DNA of 64,000 nt. It comes from DASQPR01 sp963831705. Lineage in GTDB: Bacteria > Actinomycetota > Actinomycetes > Mycobacteriales > Micromonosporaceae. The notes beneath the pieces were generated by a model. The model made no database searches and had not been told where the DNA came from. It was given only the letters and a program-made list of their open reading frames with translations. Position numbers and translations under genes: made by a program. The stretch spans positions 1 to 64,000 of the forward strand of contig CAWHRE010000001.1 in the NCBI GenBank assembly GCA_963831705.1, in the 5' to 3' direction. This document shows positions 1 through 8,625 of this stretch, in pieces (the stretch's first letter is position 1; each line of letters opens with the position of its first letter).

Positions 1-266
1 AGATGGGATTCATGTTCAAGCACGCCGCCACTCGAAAGAAAACTGCGTAATTATTTCTGCGGACCTACTTAGCATCCGCCGTAGTGTCGACGGCGACGGC
101 GGACGGCGCGGCCGACGGCGACGGCGCGGCCGCGGCAACAGGGTCGTGGTCATCACGCGCAAGGCCGTGACCATCACATCGTGACGGGTGAGCGTTCGGT
201 GTAGCCGAACCCATGGGAACTTCGTAGGTCGGTCCGCGAAAAGCGTATCGATCCTGGGAGATTCCC

Positions 267-713
267 GTGGGAAAGAAAATCCTCGTAACCGGGGCAGGGG
301 GGTTCATCGGAAGCCACCTGACCGATGAGCTGGTGCGGCAGGGCCACCGCGTACGAGTCTTGGTGCGCGGTACAACGGCCGCGACGATCGCGGCAGCTTG
401 GCCGACCTTCCGCCCGCGATTCAGTCTGAAATCGAGGTCGAGAGGGGTGACCTAAAAGACCCCGGGGCAGTCCGCTCGCGCGGTCGCAGATTGCGAATGG
501 GTTTTCCACTTGGGGGCGCTGATCGCAATCCCTTACTCATATCACAATCCGTACGACGTCGTTCAAACGAACGTCCTGGGAACAGCCCACGTCCTCGATG
601 CTTGCCGCTCGGGCAGCCGACTTGAGCGGGTAGTCCTCACGTCGACTTCCGAAGTCTACGGAACGGCCCAGCGGGTTCCCATCGACGAACAGCATCCCTT
701 GCAGGGACAGGCC
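267..713 (+). pseudogene. NAD-dependent epimerase/dehydratase remnant
   Basis: The GTG start at 267 follows a GGGAG ribosome-binding site and opens with the Rossmann motif VTGAGGFIGSHL of extended short-chain dehydrogenases. The reading frame moves at about 369 and returns at about 471. When the three segments are joined they read like one epimerase, including GDLKDPGAV, VFHLGALIAIPYSYHNP, NVLGTAHVLDACR and TSTSEVYGTAQ. The family normally has about 320 residues, but similarity stops after about 150, where the sequence runs into GC-rich tandem repeats at 717. The catalytic YxxxK region is absent. The fragment is therefore a broken, 3'-truncated gene that is unlikely to be active. The 266 bp before it show nothing recognisable. 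Confidence 0.75.
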
Positions 714-716
714 GCC

Positions 717-1044
717 GGGGTTGGGCCACGGGGCGCTGGGGTTGAGTCGCGCCGGGGCTGGGCCACCGGGCGCTGGGGTTGAGTCGCGCGCCGTTGGGGT
801 TGGGCCACGGGGTGCCGGGGTTGGGTCACGGTTTGGCGAGGTGGCGGCTCGGGGTTTTGGTGTTGCCTCGTGGGGCGTCGGTGTCATGTCGCGCTTCGGC
901 AAGTCCGCGCCGCGGGGTGCCGAGGTTGCGTCGCTGGGCGAGCGTACGTCGCCGGGTGAGTCCGCGTGGCCGGGTGGGTCTCCGTGGCCGGGTGAGTCTG
1001 CGTGGCCAGGTGAGTCTGCGTGGCCGGGCGCGCCTCCGTGGCGG
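717..1044. repeat. GC-rich minisatellite, two repeat families
   Basis: The first block (about 717-830) repeats variants of GGGGTTGGGCCACGGGGC alternating with GGGGTTGAGTCGCG. The second block is five 18-bp units at 955-1044, with consensus GGTGAGTCTGCGTGGCCG. The array begins exactly where the epimerase remnant loses homology, so repeat expansion or a deletion may have destroyed that gene. The 18-bp period recurs in the tail of the MFS gene (3619-3708). Confidence 0.8.
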
Positions 1045-1326
1045 GCCGCCGGGACCAGGCAATCCGGCGCGGACCTCGACGATCAGGTGTCGACCCCGGT
1101 CGTGCTGGCCATGGCGGTTGGACCGATGCAAGGCAGGCGGTCGATCGCCGCCATCGGCACGGTGGCCGCCGTCGTAATAGCTGCGGCGATCGGTGTGGCC
1201 GTGGTCGTGGTAACCGGTCACAGGTCGCCGCCGCCGCCGCAGCCCATCGTGCCGCAAACTCGCATTACGGGTTCCACGCTTTCCCCCGCGCGGGTCATGC
1301 GGGCGATCGGAGATCTTGGCGCGTGA
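721..1326 (+). CDS. Doubtful ORF: low-complexity repeats plus one membrane segment
   Basis: The first 110 residues merely translate the tandem repeats. From about residue 131 (ATG at 1111) the frame encodes GRRSIAA followed by a strongly hydrophobic stretch rich in Ala, Val and Ile of about 22 residues, then a Pro-rich linker. This looks like the juxtamembrane part of a single-pass membrane protein. It could be the tail of a degraded gene rather than a real product. No family is recognised and no good ribosome-binding site was found. Confidence 0.2.
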   Translation: MGHGALGLSRAGAGPPGAGVESRAVGVGPRGAGVGSRFGEVAARGFGVASWGVGVMSRFGKSAPRGAEVASLGERTSPGESAWPGGSPWPGESAWPGESAWPGAPPWRAAGTRQSGADLDDQVSTPVVLAMAVGPMQGRRSIAAIGTVAAVVIAAAIGVAVVVVTGHRSPPPPQPIVPQTRITGSTLSPARVMRAIGDLGA

Positions 1327-1370
1327 TGTAGATCAAATCGCCATGATCACGACCTTGAGTATCCACCCGC

Positions 1371-1417
1371 ACCAAGATTCGCGATCTTCGTGACGTTTGG
1401 ACCAAGATTCGTGATCT
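1371..1417. repeat. Intergenic direct repeat with hairpin
   Basis: Two 17-bp copies, ACCAAGATTCGCGATCT (1371-1387) and ACCAAGATTCGTGATCT (1401-1417), lie 30 bp apart. The first copy can fold on itself (AAGAT-TCGCG-ATCTT, 1374-1388). No gene covers the stretch. It could be a decayed intergenic repeat or a weak terminator. Confidence 0.55.
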
Positions 1418-1469
1418 CCCGCGCACGCGCGCCGAAATCCAGGGTGGTGCGCCCGTGAGTCGTGCGCCC

Positions 1470-1690
1470 GGTGGCGACGCTCCGAGTGGCGCGCTGGGTG
1501 GCGATGGGCTGGGTCGCGACGGGCCGGGTGGCGACGGGCCAGGTGGCGACGGGCCGGGTGGCGACGGGCCGGTGGCGACGCGCTAGGTGGCGACGCGCTA
1601 GGTGGCGACGGGCCGGTGGCGACGCGCTAGGTGGCGACGCGCTCGGCGGTGGCGCGCCGGGTGGCGACGCTCCGAGTGGTGCGTTTTGTG
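1470..1690. repeat. 15-bp minisatellite
   Basis: Imperfect tandem copies of GGTGGCGACGGGCCG, with a GGTGGCGACGCGCTA variant, fill the interval between the hairpin repeat and the end of the HxlR gene. On the plus strand they give a spurious open frame of Val-Ala-Thr-Gly-Arg repeats. No gene is supported here. Confidence 0.85.
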
Positions 1691-1702
1691 GTGGTGTGAT
1701 TG

Positions 1703-2176
1703 TTAGGCGGGGCCGGCGAGCGTCCAGCCGGGGGATAGCGGCTCCATGGTGGTGTCTTCGGCCTGCACTATTTCCTCGCAGGTCGTGCAGTACGTCTTCG
1801 GCGTCAGTGGATGGTCGTCATGATGCATGACCTGCATCGTCTGCGAGGTCACGGCCCAGGTGCTGCCCCAGTTCCGGATCGCGCCGATTACCGGGATCAG
1901 GTCGCGGCCGGCCGGCGTCAACCGGTACTCCTCGCGTCGCGGCGCGTCCTGATAGGCGTGCCGTTCCAAGATGCCGGCGTCGACGAGTGACTTGAGCCGG
2001 GCGGCGAGGCGATCTCGCGGCGCGCCGGTGTTGCGCACGAGTTGGGTGAACCGGCCGTTGCCGAACGACACCTCGCGGACGATCAGCAACGACCAGCGGT
2101 CACCGATGAGCTCCAGCGCGGCGGCGAGCGAGCACGGCCGGCCGGGCAGCGTTTCCGGGTCGATGCGGGTCGTCAT
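1703..2176 (-). CDS. HxlR-family transcriptional regulator
   Basis: This 157-residue winged-helix DNA-binding protein has the HxlR signature: a Cys near residue 16, then LELIGDRWSLLIVRE, and the recognition/wing segment GAPRDRLAARLKSLVDAGILER. The length is normal for the family apart from a C-terminal tail of about 45 residues containing CTTCEE. It is transcribed away from the MFS gene that starts at 2232. An inverted repeat at 2193-2209 lies between the two starts, so the simplest reading is that the regulator controls itself and the transporter. The ligand is unknown. HxlR regulators often respond to aldehydes, quinones or redox stress. Confidence 0.9.
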   Translation of the reverse strand: MTTRIDPETLPGRPCSLAAALELIGDRWSLLIVREVSFGNGRFTQLVRNTGAPRDRLAARLKSLVDAGILERHAYQDAPRREEYRLTPAGRDLIPVIGAIRNWGSTWAVTSQTMQVMHHDDHPLTPKTYCTTCEEIVQAEDTTMEPLSPGWTLAGPA

Positions 2177-2192
2177 ACTTCGATGATTTCAC

Positions 2193-2209
2193 GGTTTGCT
2201 TTTCAAACC
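2193..2209. promoter_or_regulatory. Putative HxlR operator
   Basis: A perfect inverted repeat GGTTTG-N5-CAAACC lies in the 55-bp gap between the divergent HxlR and MFS starts. Its size and position suit a dimeric winged-helix repressor. The assignment to HxlR is inferred from position only. Confidence 0.5.
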
Positions 2210-2231
2210 AACTCGCCGCTAGTCTGACGAC

Positions 2232-3729
2232 ATGACGGTCCGAGAATCAAACCGACGCTGGGTACCGACGATTGTCGTTGTGCTCGCGGTGTTCATGACC
2301 AACCTCGATCTGTGGATCGTGAACGTTGCGCTGCCCGCCATCGGTTCCGGCTTTGGGACCGCTGGGCGGCCCGCGTCGCTCGGCGAGCTTGTCGTGGGTG
2401 CTCAACGCGTACGCGATCACGCTCGCCGCATTGCTCATCGTCGGCGGCCGGGTCGCCGACCGGATCGGTCAGCGACGCGTGTTCCTGGCCGGAATCGTGA
2501 TCTTCACGCTCGCGTCGGCCGCCTGTGCGGGCGCACCCAGTCTCGGCTTCCTCGTCGCTGCGCGGGTGATCCAAGCGGCCGGTGCCGCGCTTCTCCTGCC
2601 GACCTCGCTGGCGTTGCTGATGGCCTCGGTGCCGGAAGCCAGTCGCCCGGCGGCGGCGCGTGGCTGGGCGGCGGTCGGCGGGCTTGCCGCAGCGTCCGGT
2701 CCCGTACTCGGTGGTCTGCTGGTGGCATTCGACTGGCGATGGGTGTTCATCGTCAACGTGCCGATCGGCATCGCCGCGCTCGTGGCCGGCGTGATCACAC
2801 TGCCGAAGACGCTTACCCGCGAGTCCGGGCCGATTCCGGACGTCTTCGGCGCCGTCCTGGTCACGCTGTCGGTCGCGACTCTCACCGGCGCTCTCGTCGA
2901 GGCACCCGGCTGGGGGTGGACGTCGACCCGTACGGCCGGACTGATCGCGGTCGCCATCGTTGCCGGAGCATGGTTCGCGCGGCGGTGCGTCCGGCACCCG
3001 AGTCCGCTGATGGAACTTCACCTCCTGCGGGTGCCGCGATTCGGCATCGCGAGTGCCGGCGTCGCCGCGTTCAGCGTCGCGTTCGCGATCATGCTGCTGT
3101 CCAACTCGCTCTGGTGCCAGGACGTGTGGCACTGGAGCGCACTCCAGACCGGCCTCGCGATGGCACCCGGCCCGGCCATCGTTCCGATCGTGACAATCCT
3201 GTCGGCCCGGGCAATGCGACGACTCGGGCCGGGGCCGCTCATCGTCGCCGGATCCGTTCTGTTCGCCGTGTCCCAACTGTGGCGCGTGATCTTCGTCGGC
3301 GTCGCACCAAACTACGTACGCGATCTTCTGCCGAGCATGCTTCTCGGTGGCGCTGGCGTTGGGCTTGCGCTCGGCACGCTGATCGCGGCCGGAGTCACAT
3401 CGCTGCCCGGGAACCGTTCGGCGACCGGCTCCGCGCTCGTCAACTCGAATCGGCAGATCGCCTCGGCGCTCGGCGTTGCGCTGCTGATTACGCTCGTCGG
3501 GTCGCAGGTCAACGCCGGATCGGTAGCCGACTTCAGGATTGCCTGGGCGATCGGCGCCGTGCTCGGCTTGCTCTGCGCGATCACCGGCATCGTGCTAGCC
3601 AGACGCAAGACGCCGTCCGCGCCGGCCACCACCGCCGCGCCGGCCACCACCGCCGCCCCGGCCACCACGACCGCCCCGGCCACGACGACCGCCCCGGCCA
3701 CCACGATCGGAGACCCGATCCGTGCATGA
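2232..3729 (+). CDS. MFS drug-efflux transporter (frameshifted)
   Basis: This is a 14-helix DHA2/EmrB-type major facilitator. Translation from ATG 2232 gives the first membrane helix (VVLAVFMTNLDLWIVNVALP). The rest, from SWVLNAYAITLAALL through GGRVADRIGQRRVF, lies one frame away. Removing one T from the CTTG at about 2389 restores GELSWVLNAYAI, the normal family sequence, so a single-base insertion or sequencing error splits the gene. Other family features are FDWRWVFIVNVPIG and repeated hydrophobic helices to about residue 455. The C-terminus ends in five PATT-type repeats encoded by 18-bp units. Divergent HxlR control is likely. As assembled, the product would be non-functional. Confidence 0.85.
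3619..3708 (+). repeat. 18-bp tandem repeat in MFS C-terminus
   Basis: Five 18-bp units (for example GCGCCGGCCACCACCGCC) encode Ala-Pro-Ala-Thr-Thr-Ala/Thr hexads after the last membrane helix. The length is in frame, so changes in copy number would not disturb the transporter core. Confidence 0.85.
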
Positions 3730-3805
3730 TCATCGCAACTTCACGGAAGTTGTCCCGTTATCGGATCGCCAACCCAACAACGACCGTGAAGTTGCGATGA
3801 TCATG
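3725..3805. repeat. Long perfect inverted repeat (22-bp arms)
   Basis: CATGATCATCGCAACTTCACGG (read as 3725-3746) is repeated as its exact complement at 3784-3805, with a 37-bp spacer. It begins at the last codons of the MFS gene and ends 57 bp before the convergent DUF3592 gene. It could act as a bidirectional terminator, but it has no T-tract and its long arms and loop are also typical of dispersed palindromic elements. Confidence 0.75.
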
Positions 3806-3862
3806 GGTGGTCGAACCGCTCGAACCGCGAGGGTTGGGTTGGGCCGGGCTGGGTGAAGATGG

Positions 3863-4309
3863 TTACGGCGTTGACGTCGGGGCTATCGCTCGCCGGGAGC
3901 GGATGAACATGAACACGCACAAGCCGACCAGCCCGATGCCGACCAGGAACGTCAGGAGCGCCACCCACAGGGGCGACGGGAGCACCGCGGAGTCGCCGTT
4001 CACCTTGATCGTGTACGTCTTGCCCACGTTCACCGGTTGCGCGCCGAAGCCGACCTCGTGCGTGTGGTTCACGCCGTCAATCTGCCACGTCACGTTGCAT
4101 GTCCGCTCGATGTGGTGGCTGGTCCCGGAGCCGGTGCTGACGGTGGTGGACGTGCACGACTGCACGGTCCCCGTTGTCGTCGCCCACGACTGGCTCGACA
4201 ACAGGTTGATCCCGATGATCAGGAAGATCAGGCCGACGGTCGCGGCGACAACGCCGCCGATCAGCCGGAAGAAACGGCGGAACGAGACCGGGGAGGGCGT
4301 ACGCGGCAT
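3863..4309 (-). CDS. DUF3592-type membrane protein
   Basis: This is a 148-residue protein with two membrane helices (about residues 16-36, VVAATVGLIFLIIGINLL, and 110-132, PLWVALLTFLVGIGLVG). An extracytoplasmic domain of about 70 residues between them has two cysteines, in QSCTST and RTCNVTW, probably a disulfide. The layout and the ATTTGTV start of the outer domain resemble DUF3592 proteins of unknown function. The start chosen is ATG 4309. An in-frame GTG 9 bp upstream is possible. The gene is divergent from the GNAT gene. Confidence 0.7.
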   Translation of the reverse strand: MPRTPSPVSFRRFFRLIGGVVAATVGLIFLIIGINLLSSQSWATTTGTVQSCTSTTVSTGSGTSHHIERTCNVTWQIDGVNHTHEVGFGAQPVNVGKTYTIKVNGDSAVLPSPLWVALLTFLVGIGLVGLCVFMFIRSRRAIAPTSTP

Positions 4310-4410
4310 GGTCGTCACGACGGCGACTGTACAAGTAGCGCGAGCGAGGGAACATCGCCCGGTGGAGTAAATGGTTCGATCGTCCGGATCATCGTTGCTA
4401 CCGTCCCGCC

Positions 4411-5244
4411 ATGACCGTACGGGTGACGAAATTCGCGGGCGAGTACGCGCAATTGTCCGCCTGGACCGGCGACAGTGAGCATGAGCTGCGGATCGCCCAG
4501 GAGGAGTACCACTCCGAGCAGCGCGATACCTGGCTTGCCTGGGACGGGAACGGCATTGTCGGTTCGTTGCATCCGTGGCGGCGCCCCGACGGGCGACACA
4601 CGCTCTACTACGATAAATGCCGCAACGACGCGTACGCGCCCCTGGCGGCGATGATCGACGGCGAGTGCTACACACCGCAGGATGCGGCGAATCTCGAGGC
4701 GATCGAGTCCCTGTACGCCGTCGGGTTCATCGAGCACCGCCGTGAGCACGTCTACACAATGCCGGTGGTCAACTTCGACGCCACGGTCCCGGCCGGGCTG
4801 CGGATCGTCACGGCCGATCAGACCGACCTTGAACCGCTGATGATGCTGGATTCTGCTCTTCGCGAGGACGTACCGGGATCCGACGGCTGGCAGCCGGATC
4901 CGGTGTGGTTTCGCGAGGAGACGTACGACTCGCCGTTCTTCGATCCGCGGACGTACCGGGTCGCGCTCGACGGAGACGCGTACGTGGGACTCGCCCGGAT
5001 CTGGAACGGGCCCGAGCCGCAGCCGCACCTCGGCATGGTCGGCGTGCTCCCCGCGTACCGGCGCCGGGGCCTCGCCCGTGCCTTGATCGCGCCGTCGTTT
5101 GCGGTGCTGGCCGAGAGAGGGCCCGATCATGGCAAGTCGATCGTGACCGCCGACGTGGACGCGGCGAACGAGCCGTCGAACGCGTTGATGTTGTCACTCG
5201 GCGGCCGGGTCACCGGCGGAACCGTGGAACTCCGCAGGCTTTGA
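4411..5244 (+). CDS. GNAT-family N-acetyltransferase
   Basis: The 277-residue protein has a C-terminal GNAT fold. Its acetyl-CoA pyrophosphate loop is seen in GMVGVLPAYRRRGLARALI (about residues 208-226), followed by DVDAANEPSNALMLSLGG, the usual Asn-containing motif B. The N-terminal half looks like a second, degenerate GNAT domain (WLAWDGNGIVGSL), as in two-domain acetyltransferases. The substrate cannot be predicted. It is a single gene with its own promoter region, divergent from the DUF3592 gene. Confidence 0.88.
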   Translation: MTVRVTKFAGEYAQLSAWTGDSEHELRIAQEEYHSEQRDTWLAWDGNGIVGSLHPWRRPDGRHTLYYDKCRNDAYAPLAAMIDGECYTPQDAANLEAIESLYAVGFIEHRREHVYTMPVVNFDATVPAGLRIVTADQTDLEPLMMLDSALREDVPGSDGWQPDPVWFREETYDSPFFDPRTYRVALDGDAYVGLARIWNGPEPQPHLGMVGVLPAYRRRGLARALIAPSFAVLAERGPDHGKSIVTADVDAANEPSNALMLSLGGRVTGGTVELRRL

Positions 5245-5293
5245 CCAAGCAGAGCTGATCGACACCGCGTGCCGGTCGGCGGATGATGTCTGC

Positions 5294-6559
5294 ATGATCG
5301 ATCTGATCCTGCGCAATGCCCAGCTGGTCGGCTCGGACGGCCACACCGACCTCGGGATCGAGGATGGCCGGATCGTCGCGGTTGAGGACGGAACCGAAGC
5401 TCGCGATTACATCGAGCTGAACGGACGGCTCGTCACCCCGCCGCTGGTCGAACCGCATATCCACCTTGACGCCGTACTCACGGTTGGGCAGCCCCGGCCG
5501 AATGTGTCCGGATCACTGTTCGAGGGCATCGCGGTGTGGGCCGAGCGCGTGGCCGACCTCACGTACGAGGACGTGCAGTCGCGAGTACGCAAGATTCTCC
5601 GCTGGCAACTGGCGAACGGTGTCCAGCACGTCCGCAGCCACGTCGACGTGTGCGACCCGAAGCTGCGTGCCCTGCGGGCGCTGGTGGATCTGCGTGAGGA
5701 GGTAAGCGGTCTGATCGATCTGCAACTCGTGGCGTTCCCGCAGCAGGGCATCCTCGGCTTCGAAGGCGGCCGAGAGCTGATGCGCAAGGCGGTCGAGATC
5801 GGTGCCGACGTGGTCGGCGGCATTCCGCATTACGAGCTGACCCGCGAGGATGGCGTCGAGTCGGTGAAGTTCACGATGGCGCTCGCCGAAGAGTACGGCC
5901 TGCGGGTCGACATCCACTGCGACGAGACCGATGACGACCACTCCCGATTCGTCGAGGTGATGGCGGCCGAGACGATCCGGCGGGGGATGTCCGGGCGAGT
6001 TACGGCGAGCCACACGACCGCGATGCACTCCTACAACAACGCGTACGCGTACCGGCTGATCAACAACATCGCGCGAGCCGGCCTGCACATGGTGACGAAT
6101 CCGCTGGACAACGCCGTGTTGCAGGGCCGTTTCGACACCGGTCCGATCCGGCGCGGCCACACCCGGGTCAAGCAACTCCAGGAAGCCGGCGTGAACGTGT
6201 GCATCGGCCACGATTCCGTGATGGACCCGTGGTATCCGCTCGGGTACGGCGATCCGTTGCAGGCCGCGTTCGTCCTCGTCCACCTTGGACAGATGTCGGG
6301 TGACGCGGAACTCAAGCGATTGATCGACATGATCACGACGAATCCGGCGGCCGCGTTGGGCGTACCAAATTATGGTTTGCGGTTTGGTGGACCGGCGGAC
6401 CTCGTCGTGTTCGACGCGCCGTCCGAGGCGGATGCGCTGCGTCTGGTGGCGCCGCGCATGCTTGTGCTGCGTGGCGGCAAGGTGGTTGCGCGGACGACGC
6501 CGGCCGAGCACACCGTGGTGTGGGATGGTGTCGAGGAACTGGTCAGTTTTCTGAGGTAG
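5294..6559 (+). CDS. codA: Cytosine deaminase-like amidohydrolase
   Basis: This is a 421-residue zinc/iron amidohydrolase close in size and sequence to E. coli CodA, which converts cytosine to uracil and ammonia. Visible metal and catalytic residues are HIH in EPHIHLD (about residue 55), His and Glu in DIHCDE, His in ASHTTAMHSYN and Asp in GHDSVMDPWYPLG. The substrate-binding Gln of the FPQxG motif is present (FPQQGI). The residue after the catalytic Asp is Ser, where E. coli CodA has Asp314, which may shift specificity. The 3' end overlaps the convergent DinB gene by 17 bp. A cytosine-type permease lies 0.6 kb away, which supports a pyrimidine salvage role. Confidence 0.88.
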   Translation: MIDLILRNAQLVGSDGHTDLGIEDGRIVAVEDGTEARDYIELNGRLVTPPLVEPHIHLDAVLTVGQPRPNVSGSLFEGIAVWAERVADLTYEDVQSRVRKILRWQLANGVQHVRSHVDVCDPKLRALRALVDLREEVSGLIDLQLVAFPQQGILGFEGGRELMRKAVEIGADVVGGIPHYELTREDGVESVKFTMALAEEYGLRVDIHCDETDDDHSRFVEVMAAETIRRGMSGRVTASHTTAMHSYNNAYAYRLINNIARAGLHMVTNPLDNAVLQGRFDTGPIRRGHTRVKQLQEAGVNVCIGHDSVMDPWYPLGYGDPLQAAFVLVHLGQMSGDAELKRLIDMITTNPAAALGVPNYGLRFGGPADLVVFDAPSEADALRLVAPRMLVLRGGKVVARTTPAEHTVVWDGVEELVSFLR

Positions 6560-7064
6560 CGGCGGCCAGTTCGCACACGATGTCGAGGTGGCCGACGTGC
6601 CGCGCGTACTCCTGCATCAGGTGAAACAGCACGCGCTCCAGTGTTGGCGGCTCGTTGCCGTCCCAGCGATCGCTCGGTCGCCCGATGTCCGCCAGGTCGT
6701 GCGATTCGACGATCGCTCGAGTGCGCTCACCCTGTTCGGTCAGGTCCGCGATGAGTCCAGCTCGCGTCTCGTCCTCCGCGACGTACCAGCGGTCGTCGCG
6801 ATTGTCGGCCCACGGATCGCCGACATCGATGCCTTCGAAGCCCCATTCGAGCCAACGGCGCTCGACGTGCCGCAGATGCTTGACCAGCTCCAACGGTGTC
6901 CACCCGGACGCAACGCGGCTCTTGCGCAGTTCGTCCGATGGCAGCGCCTCGACGCTGTCGATCAGGCGGCCGCGGAAATAGTCGAGGTAGCGGACGAACA
7001 CCTCGGTACGCGTGGCAATCGGATCGGTCGCTTCCGGAAGGTCAGTGGCCACGATTCTCCTCAT
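6543..7064 (-). CDS. DinB/DUF664 family protein
   Basis: The 173-residue protein has a four-helix DinB-like fold: LDYFRGRLIDSVEALP, then GWTPLELVKHLRHVERRW with the first His ligand, and a C-terminal HLMQEYARHVGHLDIV with two more His. This His triad binds a divalent metal in the family, which includes mycothiol-dependent enzymes and many uncharacterised proteins. It lies in the same direction as the permease upstream, but the strong hairpin at 7103-7140 between them argues against co-transcription. The 3' end overlaps codA on the other strand. Confidence 0.85.
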   Translation of the reverse strand: MRRIVATDLPEATDPIATRTEVFVRYLDYFRGRLIDSVEALPSDELRKSRVASGWTPLELVKHLRHVERRWLEWGFEGIDVGDPWADNRDDRWYVAEDETRAGLIADLTEQGERTRAIVESHDLADIGRPSDRWDGNEPPTLERVLFHLMQEYARHVGHLDIVCELAAATSEN

Positions 7065-7102
7065 CCATCAGGAAAGCGATTCGGCGCAGCGAGTCAGCAC
7101 AG

Positions 7103-7140
7103 CGAGAAGCGCCCGCCGATGGTACGACGGGCGCTTCTCG
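7103..7140 (-). terminator. Hairpin terminator after the permease
   Basis: A 13-bp perfect stem, CGAGAAGCGCCCG paired with its complement around a 12-nt loop, lies 13 bp beyond the stop of the cytosine permease and upstream of the DinB start. It has no U-tract, which is common for actinobacterial terminators. Confidence 0.75.
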
Positions 7141-7152
7141 GAGGCGAACGAA

Positions 7153-8625
7153 TTACGCGGCCGGTACGGCGACCGGCTCTTGCGGAATCTCCAACGTCTC
7201 CTGCCGGTCGCTGCCGCCCTGCAACTTGAAGAACGCCGCATAGAGCAACGCGGCGAGGATGAAGCCGACCTCGAACGCGATGTCACCGAACTTGTCGCTG
7301 ACGTACTTGGGCACGACGCCCTTGTAGTCTTCCTGATTCGCGAAGAACACGATCGACACCGCGCCGGCAATCAACATCGCGGCGAAACCGGCCCACGGAT
7401 TGTGTTTGCGGTCGAACAGGAAGCCGCTGACTTCCTTTCCGCGGCGCAGGAACTGGTCGGCGAAGAACACACCGAGCCAAGGCCCGATCCAGTACGCGAT
7501 GACCAGCAGGAAGTTGTTGTACTTCGTGCCGGCATCGCTCAAACCGGACCACGCGAGGATGAAACCGGCCACGCCGAACACGAACGCGACGATCGCCCGG
7601 CGCAGGGCCAGAGGCAGCCTGATGCCGAGTGCAAGGAACGACATCGAGCCGGAGTAGACGTTCAGCGCGTTCGCACAGATCGCACCGAGCGCGATTGCCA
7701 GCAGCGTGATGTCGGCAACCCAGGTGGACATGTGACTCGTGAATCCGGCGGTCGGGTTGTCACCGAACTTGTCCGAGTCGGTGATCACACCAGCCGCGGC
7801 GCCGACGATTTCCAGCGCAGCGCAGGAGATGAACACGCCGAGGGCCGCCCAGAGGCCGGTCGCCTTGCGGTTCGTGTCCTTCGGCAGGTAGCGCGTGTAG
7901 TCGCTGGCGTATGGGTTCCAGCCGGCCGCATATCCGAACGCGGCGCCGAGCGTGATCAGGAATCCGCCGAGGCCGCCGTCGTAGAGTGCGGGCTTGCCGA
8001 GCGAGCTGCCGGATTTCTGGAAGATGGCGACCGCCGCGATGATGAATACGATTACGAGGATCGGGAACGCGGCCCGCTCGAACGCGTGGACCAGGTTGTG
8101 ACCGAAGAACGCGACCGCGATCTGCAGCACAACGATGATGAGCAGGCAGAGCTTGGTGTTCCAGCTGAACAGTGCGTTGAGCGCGAACGCGCCGCTGACG
8201 CTGTTGACCGCGAACCAGCCGATACCCGCGACGAGCGCGTTGATGCCGGCCGGGAGGATGTTGCCGAGCCAGCCGAAGCCGATGCGGGACAGCACCATTT
8301 GCGGGACGCCGTACAGCGGACCACGGGCGGAGAGCAGTCCCATCGAGATCGAGCCGAGAGCGGTTCCGAGCACGATGGCCAGCGATGCCATCCAGAACGT
8401 CTGGCCAAAGAACCAGACGCCGATCATGCCGACGAAGATGGTCGCGAACTCCATGTTCGGCGATACCCACGTCCAGAATTGTCCGAGCGGCTTGCCGTGC
8501 CGTTCGGGCAAAGGGATGAACTCGGCGCCACCCGGTTCGATCGCAGCTACTTTGTCACCGTATGTGCCTTCGCGTACGTCGGCCTCGATGAGCGCGGTTC
8601 CACCCGCACTACTGGAATCGGTCAC
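7153..8625 (-). CDS. NCS1 purine-cytosine permease family transporter
   Basis: The 490-residue membrane protein belongs to the nucleobase:cation symporter-1 family. Features seen are WTWVSPNMEFATIFVG in helix 1, about twelve hydrophobic helices, GAAFGYAAGWNPYASDYTRYLP in the middle, and NALNVYSGSMSFLALGI. The length fits Fcy2/CodB-like permeases. The N-terminal 35 residues are cytosolic and charged. With the codA-like gene nearby it probably imports cytosine or a related base, although the two are on opposite strands and do not form an operon. It ends in a strong hairpin. Confidence 0.88.
   Translation of the reverse strand: MTDSSSAGGTALIEADVREGTYGDKVAAIEPGGAEFIPLPERHGKPLGQFWTWVSPNMEFATIFVGMIGVWFFGQTFWMASLAIVLGTALGSISMGLLSARGPLYGVPQMVLSRIGFGWLGNILPAGINALVAGIGWFAVNSVSGAFALNALFSWNTKLCLLIIVVLQIAVAFFGHNLVHAFERAAFPILVIVFIIAAVAIFQKSGSSLGKPALYDGGLGGFLITLGAAFGYAAGWNPYASDYTRYLPKDTNRKATGLWAALGVFISCAALEIVGAAAGVITDSDKFGDNPTAGFTSHMSTWVADITLLAIALGAICANALNVYSGSMSFLALGIRLPLALRRAIVAFVFGVAGFILAWSGLSDAGTKYNNFLLVIAYWIGPWLGVFFADQFLRRGKEVSGFLFDRKHNPWAGFAAMLIAGAVSIVFFANQEDYKGVVPKYVSDKFGDIAFEVGFILAALLYAAFFKLQGGSDRQETLEIPQEPVAVPAA

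Noticed and set aside
717..1690. CRISPR array
   Set aside because: The units are directly tandem with no unique spacers and no cas genes are near.
1462..1830. Val-Ala-Thr-Gly-Arg repeat protein
   Set aside because: This is only the translation of a DNA minisatellite and has no start signals or homology.
2293..3276. Long antisense frame opposite the MFS gene
   Set aside because: It is a high-GC shadow of the real gene with no family motif and charged, repetitive composition.
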